Notes under the pieces: generated by a model
What the model saw: the letters and a program-made list of their open reading frames with translations, nothing else
What the model was told of the DNA's origin: nothing
Database searches by the model: none
Made by a program: the position numbers and the translations under genes
Part shown: positions 8,576 to 15,443 of the stretch, in pieces
Layout of the letters: each line of letters opens with the position of its first letter
Position numbering within the stretch: the stretch's first letter is position 1
NCBI RefSeq assembly: GCF_900184935.1
Contig: NZ_FXYE01000001.1
Coordinates: 1,054,001 to 1,118,000, forward strand
From: Actibacterium lipolyticum
GTDB lineage: Bacteria > Pseudomonadota > Alphaproteobacteria > Rhodobacterales > Rhodobacteraceae
Direction: 5' to 3'
Length of the DNA: 64,000 bases

Positions 8576-8793
8576 AGCAGTCCCTCCTGTTTGCACGCGC
8601 AGCGAATTAGTATGAAGTTTCTGTAACCGGAACAACCAGTAGTAATGGGTATGCGCAGCCTTCTGTTAGCGATAACGGGCGGCGGTTGCAATGCGACCCG
8701 TTCGACAAGTGGCAATGTGGCGCGCAAATTTCATCAAGGAACATAGTGTGAACACCTCTTTTCCTTGTGCGCAAAGCGCGTTAACTTGCCCGC

Positions 8794-11154
8794 ATGAATA
8801 GTTATGACGAAGATGACGCCTTCGAGGCGGGGGAGAAGCTTTCCCTAGCCGCGCGCGCGATGGCCGCGCGCCCGACGCCCTATCTGGATGAGCTGAACCC
8901 AGCTCAACGTGCCGCGGTTGAGGCATTGGATGGCCCGGTCTTGATGCTTGCCGGTGCAGGGACGGGGAAGACTAAGGCGCTGACAACGCGGATTGCTCAT
9001 CTTTTGACAACGGGCAAGGCCCGCCCCAATGAAATCCTTTCGGTGACGTTTACCAACAAAGCCGCACGCGAAATGAAAGAGCGTGTCGCCCGCCTGTTGG
9101 GGCAAACCGTTGAGGGGATGCCATGGCTGGGCACCTTCCATTCGATCTGCGTAAAGCTGCTGCGCCGCCATGCGGAACTTGTTGGGTTAAAGTCCAATTT
9201 CACGATCCTTGATACCGATGATCAGATCCGCCTTTTGAAGCAGCTGATCGTCGCCGCCAACATCGATGAAAAACGCTGGCCTGCCAGGGCTTTGGCTGGC
9301 GTTATTGATAACTGGAAGAACCGTGCGTGGACGCCTCAGAACGTCCCGGCTGGCGAAGCTTCGGCGTTCAATCAACGCGGCGTGGAATTGTACGCTGCCT
9401 ATCAGGAACGCTTGCGCACGTTGAATGCCGTGGATTTCGGCGACCTGCTTTTGCACATGGTCACCATCTTTCAAAAACACGATGACCTGCTGGCCCAATA
9501 TCAAAGCTGGTTCCGCTATATTTTGGTGGACGAGTATCAGGATACGAACGTCGCCCAATACCTTTGGCTTCGCCTGCTGGCGGGGGGGCATAAAAACGTC
9601 TGCTGCGTGGGCGATGACGATCAGTCGATCTATGGCTGGCGCGGTGCAGAAGTCGGCAATATCCTTCGGTTTGAAAAGGATTTTCCCGGCGCGACGGTCG
9701 TTCGGTTGGAGCAAAACTATCGCTCTACCGCACATATTCTGGCGGCTGCATCTGGCGTGATCGACGCCAACAAAGGTCGCCTTGGCAAGACCCTCTGGAC
9801 TGCGGCTGAGGGCGGCGAAAAGGTGCGCCTGATCGGCCATTGGGATGGCGAGGAAGAAGCGCGTTGGATCGGCGAAGAAGTCGAGGCAATGCAATCGGGC
9901 ACGCGTGGGTTGGACCCATTTTCGCTGGATGACATGGCGATTTTGGTTCGGGCATCGCATCAAATGCGCGCGTTTGAGGATCGTTTCCTGACCATCGGCC
10001 TGCCATATCGCGTCATTGGCGGCCCTCGTTTCTACGAGCGGTTAGAGATTCGCGATGCCATGGCGTATTTCCGTATCTCAGTGTCGCCAGAGGATGATCT
10101 AGCGTTTGAGCGTATTGTGAACACGCCCAAACGCGGCCTAGGCGATAAGGCGCAACAAAAGATTCAGGCGATGGCGCGGGCGAATGGCGTGTCATTGGTC
10201 GAAGGCGCGCGGCTTTTGCTGGCGGCGAAAGGGCTTACCGGCAAAGGCGCGGCCGAACTTGGCAAGTTGTTGGATGGCATTGGCCGCTGGCATGGCGCAA
10301 CGCTGGACGACACGGCCAGTCATGTCGAACTGGCCGAGGTGATTCTGGACGAGTCGGGATACACGACCTTCTGGCAGAACGACAAAACTCCCGAAGCACC
10401 CGGGCGTCTGGAAAACCTGAAAGAACTTGTGAAAGCGTTGGAGCAGTTCGAAAACCTTCAGGGTTTCTTGGAACATGTCGCGCTGATCATGGATAATGAA
10501 ACGGAAGAGGCCGGCGCGAAGGTTTCAATCATGACGCTTCATGCGGCTAAGGGGCTGGAATTTCCCGCCGTTTTCTTGCCCGGATGGGAAGATGGCTTGT
10601 TCCCAAGTCAGCGTTCCATGGATGAAACCGGCCTGAAAGGCGTCGAGGAAGAGCGCCGCCTTGCCTATGTGGGCATCACAAGGGCCGAAAAGCTATGCAC
10701 GATCTCTTTTGCGGCCAACCGGCGTGTCTATGGTCAGTGGCAATCGGCCCTGCCGTCGCGATTCATTGATGAATTGCCCGAAGCCCACGTAGATATTCTG
10801 ACCCCGCCCGGCCTTTACGGCGGCGGGTATGGCGCGGCGGGCATGGCGAATAACATCGAACAGAAGGCCGCCTCGGCGAATGTTTACAATTCGCCCGGAT
10901 GGAAACGCCTTCAGGAGCGCAGCCAATCACGCCCGACCAGTCAGCCAAAGGAAAGCCGTGGCATCGTCATTGATGCCGAGGCGGTTTCAAGCTTTACGGC
11001 TGGCAACCGGGTGTTCCATCAGAAGTTCGGATATGGAACGGTGATGGGCATCGAAGGCGACAAGCTGGACATCGAATTTGAAAAGGCGGGCGCGAAAAAG
11101 GTTGTCGCGCGCTTCGTTGTTGCCGCAGAGCGTGCGGACGACGTGCCGTTCTAA
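8794..11154 (+). CDS. uvrD: ATP-dependent DNA helicase UvrD/PcrA
   Basis: A 786-residue superfamily 1A 3'-5' helicase of the UvrD/PcrA group, acting in nucleotide excision repair, mismatch repair and removal of RecA filaments. Motifs in order: Walker A GAGTGKT at residues 54-60, motif Ia VTFTNKAAREM, motif II DEYQDTN, motif III GDDDQSIYGWRGA, motif V MTLHAAKGLEF and motif VI RRLAYVGITRA. The C-terminus carries the PcrA-type tail with FGYGTVMGIEGDKLDIEFE, which in PcrA binds RNA polymerase. The first 30 residues before LNPAQRAAV are not conserved. Monocistronic, divergent from pyc. Confidence 0.96.
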   Translation: MNSYDEDDAFEAGEKLSLAARAMAARPTPYLDELNPAQRAAVEALDGPVLMLAGAGTGKTKALTTRIAHLLTTGKARPNEILSVTFTNKAAREMKERVARLLGQTVEGMPWLGTFHSICVKLLRRHAELVGLKSNFTILDTDDQIRLLKQLIVAANIDEKRWPARALAGVIDNWKNRAWTPQNVPAGEASAFNQRGVELYAAYQERLRTLNAVDFGDLLLHMVTIFQKHDDLLAQYQSWFRYILVDEYQDTNVAQYLWLRLLAGGHKNVCCVGDDDQSIYGWRGAEVGNILRFEKDFPGATVVRLEQNYRSTAHILAAASGVIDANKGRLGKTLWTAAEGGEKVRLIGHWDGEEEARWIGEEVEAMQSGTRGLDPFSLDDMAILVRASHQMRAFEDRFLTIGLPYRVIGGPRFYERLEIRDAMAYFRISVSPEDDLAFERIVNTPKRGLGDKAQQKIQAMARANGVSLVEGARLLLAAKGLTGKGAAELGKLLDGIGRWHGATLDDTASHVELAEVILDESGYTTFWQNDKTPEAPGRLENLKELVKALEQFENLQGFLEHVALIMDNETEEAGAKVSIMTLHAAKGLEFPAVFLPGWEDGLFPSQRSMDETGLKGVEEERRLAYVGITRAEKLCTISFAANRRVYGQWQSALPSRFIDELPEAHVDILTPPGLYGGGYGAAGMANNIEQKAASANVYNSPGWKRLQERSQSRPTSQPKESRGIVIDAEAVSSFTAGNRVFHQKFGYGTVMGIEGDKLDIEFEKAGAKKVVARFVVAAERADDVPF

Positions 11155-11244
11155 CGTCTTAAGTTAACTAAGGGTTTTCGGCCCAACGGGTCAGTGCTCC
11201 GCCTTGGCTGGGCATTTCTTTTGCGTGGGGTCCAGAAAAAGAAA

Positions 11245-11280
11245 AACGGCGACGCCAGGGAGGAGGAGGGCGTCGCCGTT
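11245..11280 (-). ncRNA. CCUCCUCCC-loop hairpin RNA 4 (CcsR-like), also the array terminator
   Basis: On the minus strand a perfect 12-bp stem (AACGGCGACGCC with its complement) presents a 12-nt loop that contains CCTCCTCCC (11258-11266). The hairpin is followed directly by TTTTTCTTTTT, so it probably also terminates the transcript. It is the last of four loops with the same motif. In Rhodobacter sphaeroides the CcsR1-4 sRNAs have this motif and this position behind a DUF1127 gene. Confidence 0.8.
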
Positions 11281-11287
11281 CTTTTAA

Positions 11288-11323
11288 GCGGGAGACCTCA
11301 GGGAGGAGGAGGAAGTCTGCCGC
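11288..11323 (-). ncRNA. CCUCCUCCC-loop hairpin RNA 3 (CcsR-like)
   Basis: The minus strand has a 9-bp stem (GCGGNAGAC pairing, one mismatch) around a purine-free loop carrying CCTCCTCCC at 11301-11309. The stem is the weakest of the four. It sits 7 bp from hairpin 4. Confidence 0.65.
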
Positions 11324-11356
11324 ATCTCGGTGGAGCGTTTGCTCCGTTGTAAAAGG

Positions 11357-11390
11357 GCGGCGACATCAGGGAGGAGGAAGATGTCGCCGC
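11357..11390 (-). ncRNA. CCUCCUCCC-loop hairpin RNA 2 (CcsR-like)
   Basis: A perfect 11-bp stem (GCGGCGACATC and its complement on the minus strand) encloses a 12-nt loop with CCTCCTCCC at 11369-11377. The stem sequence differs from the other members while the loop is the same, which points to selection on the loop. Confidence 0.8.
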
Positions 11391-11396
11391 TAAAAG

Positions 11397-11428
11397 CAGA
11401 AAGCCCAGGGAGGAGGAAGGACTTTCTG
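11397..11428 (-). ncRNA. CCUCCUCCC-loop hairpin RNA 1 (CcsR-like)
   Basis: This is the hairpin nearest the DUF1127 gene, starting 10 bp after its stop. A 10-bp stem with one mismatch (CAGAAAG.CC) presents the loop motif CCTCCTCCC at 11408-11416. On the known R. sphaeroides model it would be released from the DUF1127 mRNA by RNase E processing; that part is inference. Confidence 0.75.
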
Positions 11429-11438
11429 ATCCGTATTC

Positions 11439-11654
11439 TTATGCGCCGTAAGCTGTTTCCTTTGCCAAGCTGCGGATCATCGAGCGGGAGATGCCCAAGT
11501 CTGCAAGCTCGCGGTTGCTTAGCGCGCCCAGTTCAGAAACAGTCTGACGATAAACGCGGCGGCGCTCCAAAGCATCGCGGGTTACCGCGATCACTTGGCG
11601 AAGCCATTCGCCGAAGCCGTTGTGCGCAACTTGGATGTGCTGTGCGTGTGCCAT
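11439..11654 (-). CDS. DUF1127 small protein, CcaF1-like
   Basis: A 71-residue basic protein. The C-terminal half carries the DUF1127 signature: RRRVYRQTVSELGALSNREL then LADLGISRSMI. In R. sphaeroides the DUF1127 protein CcaF1 has the same length, lies directly upstream of four CCUCCUCCC-loop sRNAs (CcsR1-4), is made from a stress-sigma (RpoHI/RpoHII) promoter and binds RNA. Here the gene is likewise followed, 10 bp on, by four such hairpins. I infer orthology from length, motif and context. A GGAAACG site precedes the ATG. Confidence 0.85.
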   Translation of the reverse strand: MAHAQHIQVAHNGFGEWLRQVIAVTRDALERRRVYRQTVSELGALSNRELADLGISRSMIRSLAKETAYGA

Positions 11655-11710
11655 TGTCGTTTCCTATTCGTTTAAGCGGCGTTTGTTGTGTCGCTCGCTG
11701 TTGATCCAAA

Positions 11711-11739
11711 GATACGATTTTTCTGCGACTGCACAACGA
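11711..11739 (-). promoter_or_regulatory. Candidate stress-sigma promoter of the DUF1127/sRNA unit
   Basis: Minus strand: a GTTGTG box at about 11732-11737, 17 bp before CGTATC (11711-11716), which resembles the CTTG / CYTATN pattern of alphaproteobacterial RpoH promoters. It would give a leader of about 50 nt. The match to the -35 is imperfect; the call rests mostly on what is known for the R. sphaeroides locus. Confidence 0.3.
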
Positions 11740-11887
11740 ATGTTTGGACAATGCCGCCATGCAGCAATTGCATAAGTGTTGCTGACGTAATATTGGGCGC
11801 ATCGCTTGAGATCAGTGCAGGAATAGTTTGCTCTTGCCCTTGGTTTCGCGGTGGCCATGTTACAGGTAACCAAAAGGAGCCTATGCG

Positions 11888-12970
11888 ATGTCGATCTCTC
11901 GTGACGTCATTCTTGACACATTGAAACTGTTATCACTGCCCGGCGGGGGTGATTTGGTGTCAAACGACATGATCCGCGCGCTTACGATCGAAGGTGAATC
12001 GGTGCGGTTTGTGATTGAGGTTGCGGATCCAGAAGCGGCTGTTGCAATGGATTCGGTGCGCAAGGCCGCGGAAGAAGCCATTCGTCGGTTGCATGGCGTT
12101 TCGGACGTGTCCGTCGTGATGACCGCGCATGGCCCAGCCAAAAAGGCGGCACCACCCGCTGCCGAGGCACCCAGTTTGAAAATTGGACGCCATCCCACCC
12201 AAGGCGGCGTGCAGAAGGTCAGTGGCGTTGATCGCATTCTGGCCGTTGCGTCCGGCAAGGGTGGTGTGGGCAAGTCCACGGTGTCGTCCAACCTCGCGGT
12301 GGCTTTGGCCAAGCAGGGGCGGCGGGTCGGTTTGTTGGATGCCGATATATATGGCCCCTCGCAGCCGCGCATGATGGGTGTCTCCAAGCGCCCCGGTTCG
12401 CCAGACGGGAAAACCATCATCCCACTTCAGGCGCATGGCGTGACAATGATGTCCATCGGCCTGATGGTTGACCCGGATCAGGCTGTTGTTTGGCGTGGCC
12501 CGATGCTGATGGGCGCGTTGCAGCAGATGCTGGGTCAGGTGGAGTGGGGCGAGTTGGACGTTCTTATTGTCGATCTGCCACCGGGCACTGGTGACGTGCA
12601 GATGACGCTGTGTCAGCGGACCCAGTTGACGGGGGCGTTGGTCGTGTCCACTCCGCAAGATGTGGCGCTGCTGGATGCGCGCAAGGCAATCGACATGTTC
12701 GCAAAGCTGAAAGCCCCGGTTCTGGGGCTGATTGAAAACATGTCTATGTATATATGTCCCAGCTGCGGGCACGAGGCGCATATCTTTGGCCACGGCGGTG
12801 TCCGGGCGGAGGCTGAAAAGATCGGCGTGCCTTTCTTGGGCGAGCTGCCTTTGGACATTGAGGTTCGTCAAGCGGGTGACGCAGGCGTGCCTGTCGCGGC
12901 GGGTGATGGCCCCTTGGCAGAGGCTTACGCGGCCTTGGCGGCGCGGCTGGTGGCGGGCGGCATGGCCTAA
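11888..12970 (+). CDS. apbC: Mrp/NBP35 family Fe-S cluster carrier ATPase
   Basis: A 360-residue P-loop ATPase that carries and transfers Fe-S clusters to apo-enzymes in the cytoplasm. An N-terminal MIP18-like domain spans about residues 1-80. A linker follows, then the deviant Walker A GKGGVGKST at 123-131. The cluster-binding CxxC is in YICPSCGHEAHIFG. DIYGPSQPRMMG and DLPPGTGDVQMT are also family signatures. The gene stands alone between the divergent DUF1127 gene and the dcw leader, and is closed by a terminator at 12998. Confidence 0.95.
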   Translation: MSISRDVILDTLKLLSLPGGGDLVSNDMIRALTIEGESVRFVIEVADPEAAVAMDSVRKAAEEAIRRLHGVSDVSVVMTAHGPAKKAAPPAAEAPSLKIGRHPTQGGVQKVSGVDRILAVASGKGGVGKSTVSSNLAVALAKQGRRVGLLDADIYGPSQPRMMGVSKRPGSPDGKTIIPLQAHGVTMMSIGLMVDPDQAVVWRGPMLMGALQQMLGQVEWGELDVLIVDLPPGTGDVQMTLCQRTQLTGALVVSTPQDVALLDARKAIDMFAKLKAPVLGLIENMSMYICPSCGHEAHIFGHGGVRAEAEKIGVPFLGELPLDIEVRQAGDAGVPVAAGDGPLAEAYAALAARLVAGGMA

Positions 12971-12982
12971 GCGCACATTCAG

Positions 12983-12997
12983 TGGGAATTTGTGGGA
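12983..12997 (+). promoter_or_regulatory. MraZ-type box pair TGGGA-N5-TGGGA (upstream pair)
   Basis: Two TGGGA boxes start exactly 10 bp apart (12983 and 12993), with spacer ATTTG. In E. coli, MraZ binds TGGGN repeats with 5-bp spacers in front of mraZ. This pair lies 12 bp after the mrp stop and directly abuts the mrp terminator, so whether it is used is unclear, but its sequence and spacer equal those of the pair at 13127. Confidence 0.4.
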
Positions 12998-13024
12998 GCG
13001 GCGGTCAATTTGGCCGCCGCTTTT
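12998..13024 (+). terminator. Terminator of mrp/apbC
   Basis: A GCGGCGG/CCGCCGC stem (12998-13004 with 13014-13020) is followed by TTTT. It lies 28 bp downstream of the mrp stop codon. Confidence 0.8.
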
Positions 13025-13126
13025 CCGAATCAGCTGAAATCCTGTCTGAAAATGGTGGGAAAACGGTCGTTTGTCGGCTTGCGAGTCGGGTTCTCTGGGC
13101 CACGATCTGAAAATTTTTGAAATTTT

Positions 13127-13141
13127 TGGGAATTTGTGGGA
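13127..13141 (+). promoter_or_regulatory. MraZ-type operator TGGGA-N5-TGGGA in the dcw leader
   Basis: TGGGA boxes at 13127 and 13137 are separated by ATTTG, identical in arrangement to 12983-12997. They end a tract with 10-bp period (13108-13147: TGAAAATTTT, TGAAATTTTT, GGGAATTTGT, GGGAACTGCT), so degenerate boxes on the same face of the helix are likely. Further single TGGGA/TGGGC boxes are at 13056 and 13096. MraZ is encoded downstream and is known to repress its own cluster in E. coli. Confidence 0.55.
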
Positions 13142-13272
13142 ACTGCTGCGCCGGCTGGCGCTTGTCTATATCTAGCGGAAGCTTGTTCATTGTAGCACTA
13201 ATTGAGCCAAGGTTTGTCGATTTGAGCCACAATCCCTTGTGTTGGGGCGCCTAGCAAAACAGCATGTAGTGG

Positions 13273-13322
13273 TGAATTCCCGTGAAAATCTGTTGATTTC
13301 CATGAATTCCCATGGCATCCCT
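13273..13322 (-). promoter_or_regulatory. Inverted MraZ-type boxes with 30-bp TGAATTCCC repeat
   Basis: TGAATTCCC occurs at 13273 and again at 13303, exactly 30 bp apart. Read on the minus strand these give CGGGA and TGGGA boxes, and a third box AGGGA (13318-13322) follows at the 10-bp pitch (TCCCA-TGGCA-TCCCT on the plus strand). The cluster lies just upstream of where the UpsM-like RNA should start, next to a possible -35 TTGATT at 13293. Function as a second operator is an inference. Confidence 0.35.
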
Positions 13323-13329
13323 AGTTCAT

Positions 13330-13536
13330 CGGATGAGAACGGGCTTATAGGGGCAAATAAAGAACCCCGAACAAAGGCACCAAGTCAGGTTTCATACAGG
13401 CACCCGCTTTCACCGAACTAAAAGATCCGGCGCGTGAGCGAGCAGACATCCCCCCAGGTGGCATGCGCAGTCGGGCACCCAGTGATGGGACGAGGGCGGC
13501 GGATTGGGCAGTGGCAGCAGCTCAATCCGCCGTTTT
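13330..13536 (+). ncRNA. upsM: UpsM-like sRNA from the dcw 5' leader (5' end approximate)
   Basis: In R. sphaeroides the dcw transcript has a long 5' leader that yields the roughly 200-nt sRNA UpsM, ending at a terminator shortly before mraZ. Here 611 bp between mrp and mraZ hold no credible gene, and a strong intrinsic terminator ends 46 bp before the mraZ start. The 3' end is therefore fixed by sequence; the 5' end is placed only by analogy in length. Premature termination here would make most transcripts short and throttle the whole cluster. Confidence 0.45.
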
Positions 13537-13540
13537 CGTT
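13497..13540 (+). terminator. Intrinsic terminator/attenuator upstream of mraZ
   Basis: A perfect 10-bp stem (13497-13506 CGGCGGATTG with 13523-13532 CAATCCGCCG), 16-nt loop, then TTTTCGTTT. It lies between the dcw promoter region and mraZ with no gene in front, so it must act as an attenuator or define a leader RNA. Confidence 0.75.
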
Positions 13541-13581
13541 TCCGGACCGAAAAGTGGCAATTTGATAGGAGCGTCGGGACA

Positions 13582-14088
13582 GTGGCGCGCAGGTTCAGAG
13601 GCGAATACACCTTTAAGGTGGACACGAAGGGCAGGGTTTCGATCCCAGCCCATTTTCGCCGTGTGCTTGAAGCGGGTGATCCAAATTGGACCGATGGTCT
13701 GCGTCCCGAATTGGTCATCGTTTATGGTGACCACCGCCGCAAATTCCTGGAAGTTTACACAATCGAAGCGATCGACGAGGTCTCTGATCAGATCGAAGAC
13801 ATGCAGCGCGGTTCGCCAGAACGCCGTATGTTGGAACGCTTGATCAACGGCCAATCCCACCCGACAGAGGTTGATGGCGATGGTCGTCTTGTGCTGCCCC
13901 AAAAGCTCCGCGAGAAAATTGGCCTTGAAAAAGAGGCGTTCTTTATCGCATCAGGCGACACTTTCCAGATTTGGAAGCCTGAAACCTTTGAAGCAGAGAA
14001 TGCTGTTTATATGGATGCGCTAGAGGATGAATACCCAGAGGACTTTGATCCACTGACCCTTTTGCCGCCCAAGAAGAAAGGGGACTAG
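13582..14088 (+). CDS. mraZ: Transcriptional regulator MraZ
   Basis: A 168-residue DNA-binding protein with two tandem AbrB/SpoVT-like swapped-hairpin domains, each with the DxKGR-type motif: DTKGRVSIPAHFR near the N-terminus and DGDGRLVLPQKLRE in the second half. MraZ forms rings and represses the dcw cluster in E. coli by binding TGGGN repeats, which occur upstream here. I chose GTG at 13582 because it follows TAGGAG and homology starts at ARRFRGEYTFKVD; 26 upstream in-frame codons overlap the leader terminator. First gene of the dcw cluster; rsmH starts 3 bp after its stop. Confidence 0.93.
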   Translation: MARRFRGEYTFKVDTKGRVSIPAHFRRVLEAGDPNWTDGLRPELVIVYGDHRRKFLEVYTIEAIDEVSDQIEDMQRGSPERRMLERLINGQSHPTEVDGDGRLVLPQKLREKIGLEKEAFFIASGDTFQIWKPETFEAENAVYMDALEDEYPEDFDPLTLLPPKKKGD

Positions 14089-14091
14089 GCG

Positions 14092-15096
14092 ATGGCCGCA
14101 GATGCCCGCCCCGTTTCCGATGACCGCCCTCATGTCCCAGTCCTATTGCGCCCGCTTTTGGCGGCTGTCGCGCCAATCGAAGGTGTTTGGCTGGATGGCA
14201 CATTCGGGGCGGGGGGATATTCCATCGGGTTGCTAGAGGCCGGTGCCGAAAAGGTTATCGGCGTTGATCGTGACCCGGCCGTGTTCAAGATGGCCGAAAA
14301 ATGGGCCGCCGAATACGGTGATCGCCTGCAACTGGTCGAAGGCACGTTTTCGCAGCTTGATACATATAGTGACGCGCCCTTGGATGGCGTGGTGCTGGAT
14401 CTTGGTGTTTCGTCCATGCAGCTGGATCAGGCCGAGCGTGGCTTTTCGTTTATGAAAGACGGCCCGCTTGATATGCGGATGAGCCAATCCGGCCCCTCTG
14501 CTGCCGATCTGGTGAACGAAGCGGATGAAAGCGCCTTGGCTGACATTCTTTATCATTATGGCGAAGAACGCGCATCCCGCCGGATTGCGCGCAAAATCGT
14601 TGAGACACGGAAAACCGAACCATTTGAAACAACCGCGCAGCTTGTTGCGGTGATCGAACGGTGTTTGCCGCGCCCCAAGCCGGGGCAAAGCCATCCGGCC
14701 ACACGCTCTTTTCAGGCGATCCGTATCGCGGTGAATGACGAACTGGGCGAACTGGTTGAGGGGCTGTGTGCCGCTGAACGCGCGCTGAAGCCCGGCGGCA
14801 AGCTGGCGGTTGTGACGTTCCATTCTATCGAAGACCGGATCGTAAAGCGGTATCTTCAGGCGCGGTCTGGCGGGGGCGGGCGGGCCAACCGCTATGCCCC
14901 AGAGATTGAACAAGAAACGCCACAGTTCAAATTGTTGTCACGTCGGGCAATCGGCCCGGATGACGAAGAGTTAGAGGTGAACCCAAGGGCGCGTTCGGCG
15001 AAGCTGCGTGTGGCAGTGCGTACCGAAGCCCCCGCAGGGGATGTGGACCGGGCAGGCCTTGGCCTTCCGGGGGTTATGGCAGGGGGTAAAAGGTAA
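14092..15096 (+). CDS. rsmH: 16S rRNA (cytosine(1402)-N4)-methyltransferase RsmH
   Basis: A 334-residue SAM-dependent enzyme (formerly MraW) that methylates C1402 in the ribosomal P site. The SAM-binding motif is [10 protein letters not shown] at about residue 35, with [17 protein letters not shown] and the C-terminal [12 protein letters not shown] all family signatures. It begins 3 bp after mraZ and its TAA overlaps the ftsL ATG by one base (TAATG), so translation of the cluster is coupled. The product ends in a basic, low-complexity tail. Confidence 0.97.
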   Translation: MAADARPVSDDRPHVPVLLRPLLAAVAPIEGVWLDGTFGAGGYSIGLLEAGAEKVIGVDRDPAVFKMAEKWAAEYGDRLQLVEGTFSQLDTYSDAPLDGVVLDLGVSSMQLDQAERGFSFMKDGPLDMRMSQSGPSAADLVNEADESALADILYHYGEERASRRIARKIVETRKTEPFETTAQLVAVIERCLPRPKPGQSHPATRSFQAIRIAVNDELGELVEGLCAAERALKPGGKLAVVTFHSIEDRIVKRYLQARSGGGGRANRYAPEIEQETPQFKLLSRRAIGPDDEELEVNPRARSAKLRVAVRTEAPAGDVDRAGLGLPGVMAGGKR

Positions 15097-15443
15097 TGCG
15101 CAGCCTGTTTTACGTGCTTTCCGCGCTGGCGGTCATGGGGCTGGCCTTCTGGGCCTATCGTGAAAATTACGAGACCCAGCAAGCGATGAAAGAAACCGAC
15201 GCATTGCAGCGTGATATCGCGCGGATGCGGGCCTCTCTTGCGATGCTGCGCGCCGAATGGGCGTATCTGAACCGCCCTGATCGGCTGCGTGAACTGGCGG
15301 ATCTGAATTTCGAACGGCTTGGCCTGCTTCCGCTTATGCCAGAACAGTTCGGCCTAATTGATCAAGTCGCGTACCCTTCGACAGAGCTGCCTCCGATTGT
15401 TGATCCGATCGACGTGATTGGCCTGCGGGAGGATTACCCATGA
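15096..15443 (+). CDS. ftsL: Cell division protein FtsL
   Basis: A 115-residue bitopic membrane protein of the FtsQLB divisome subcomplex. A single transmembrane helix covers about residues 3-20 (LFYVLSALAVMGLAFWAY), followed by a periplasmic coiled coil with ALQRDIARMRASLAMLRAEWAYLNRP and then the segment RLRELADLNFERLGL, which is typical of alphaproteobacterial FtsL. The gene overlaps rsmH by one base and ftsI by four, so position alone also supports the call. Sequence identity in this family is low; assignment uses topology and context. Confidence 0.9.
   Translation: MRSLFYVLSALAVMGLAFWAYRENYETQQAMKETDALQRDIARMRASLAMLRAEWAYLNRPDRLRELADLNFERLGLLPLMPEQFGLIDQVAYPSTELPPIVDPIDVIGLREDYP

Noticed and set aside
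11245-11428. CRISPR-like array, because one motif recurs four times
   Set aside because: Only the 9-12-nt loop is shared, the flanks are self-complementary stems, the spacing varies and no cas genes are near; sRNA hairpins explain it.
13021-13581. RNase P RNA gene in the long gap before mraZ
   Set aside because: The universally conserved GAGGAAAGTCC-type core of RNase P RNA is not present on either strand.
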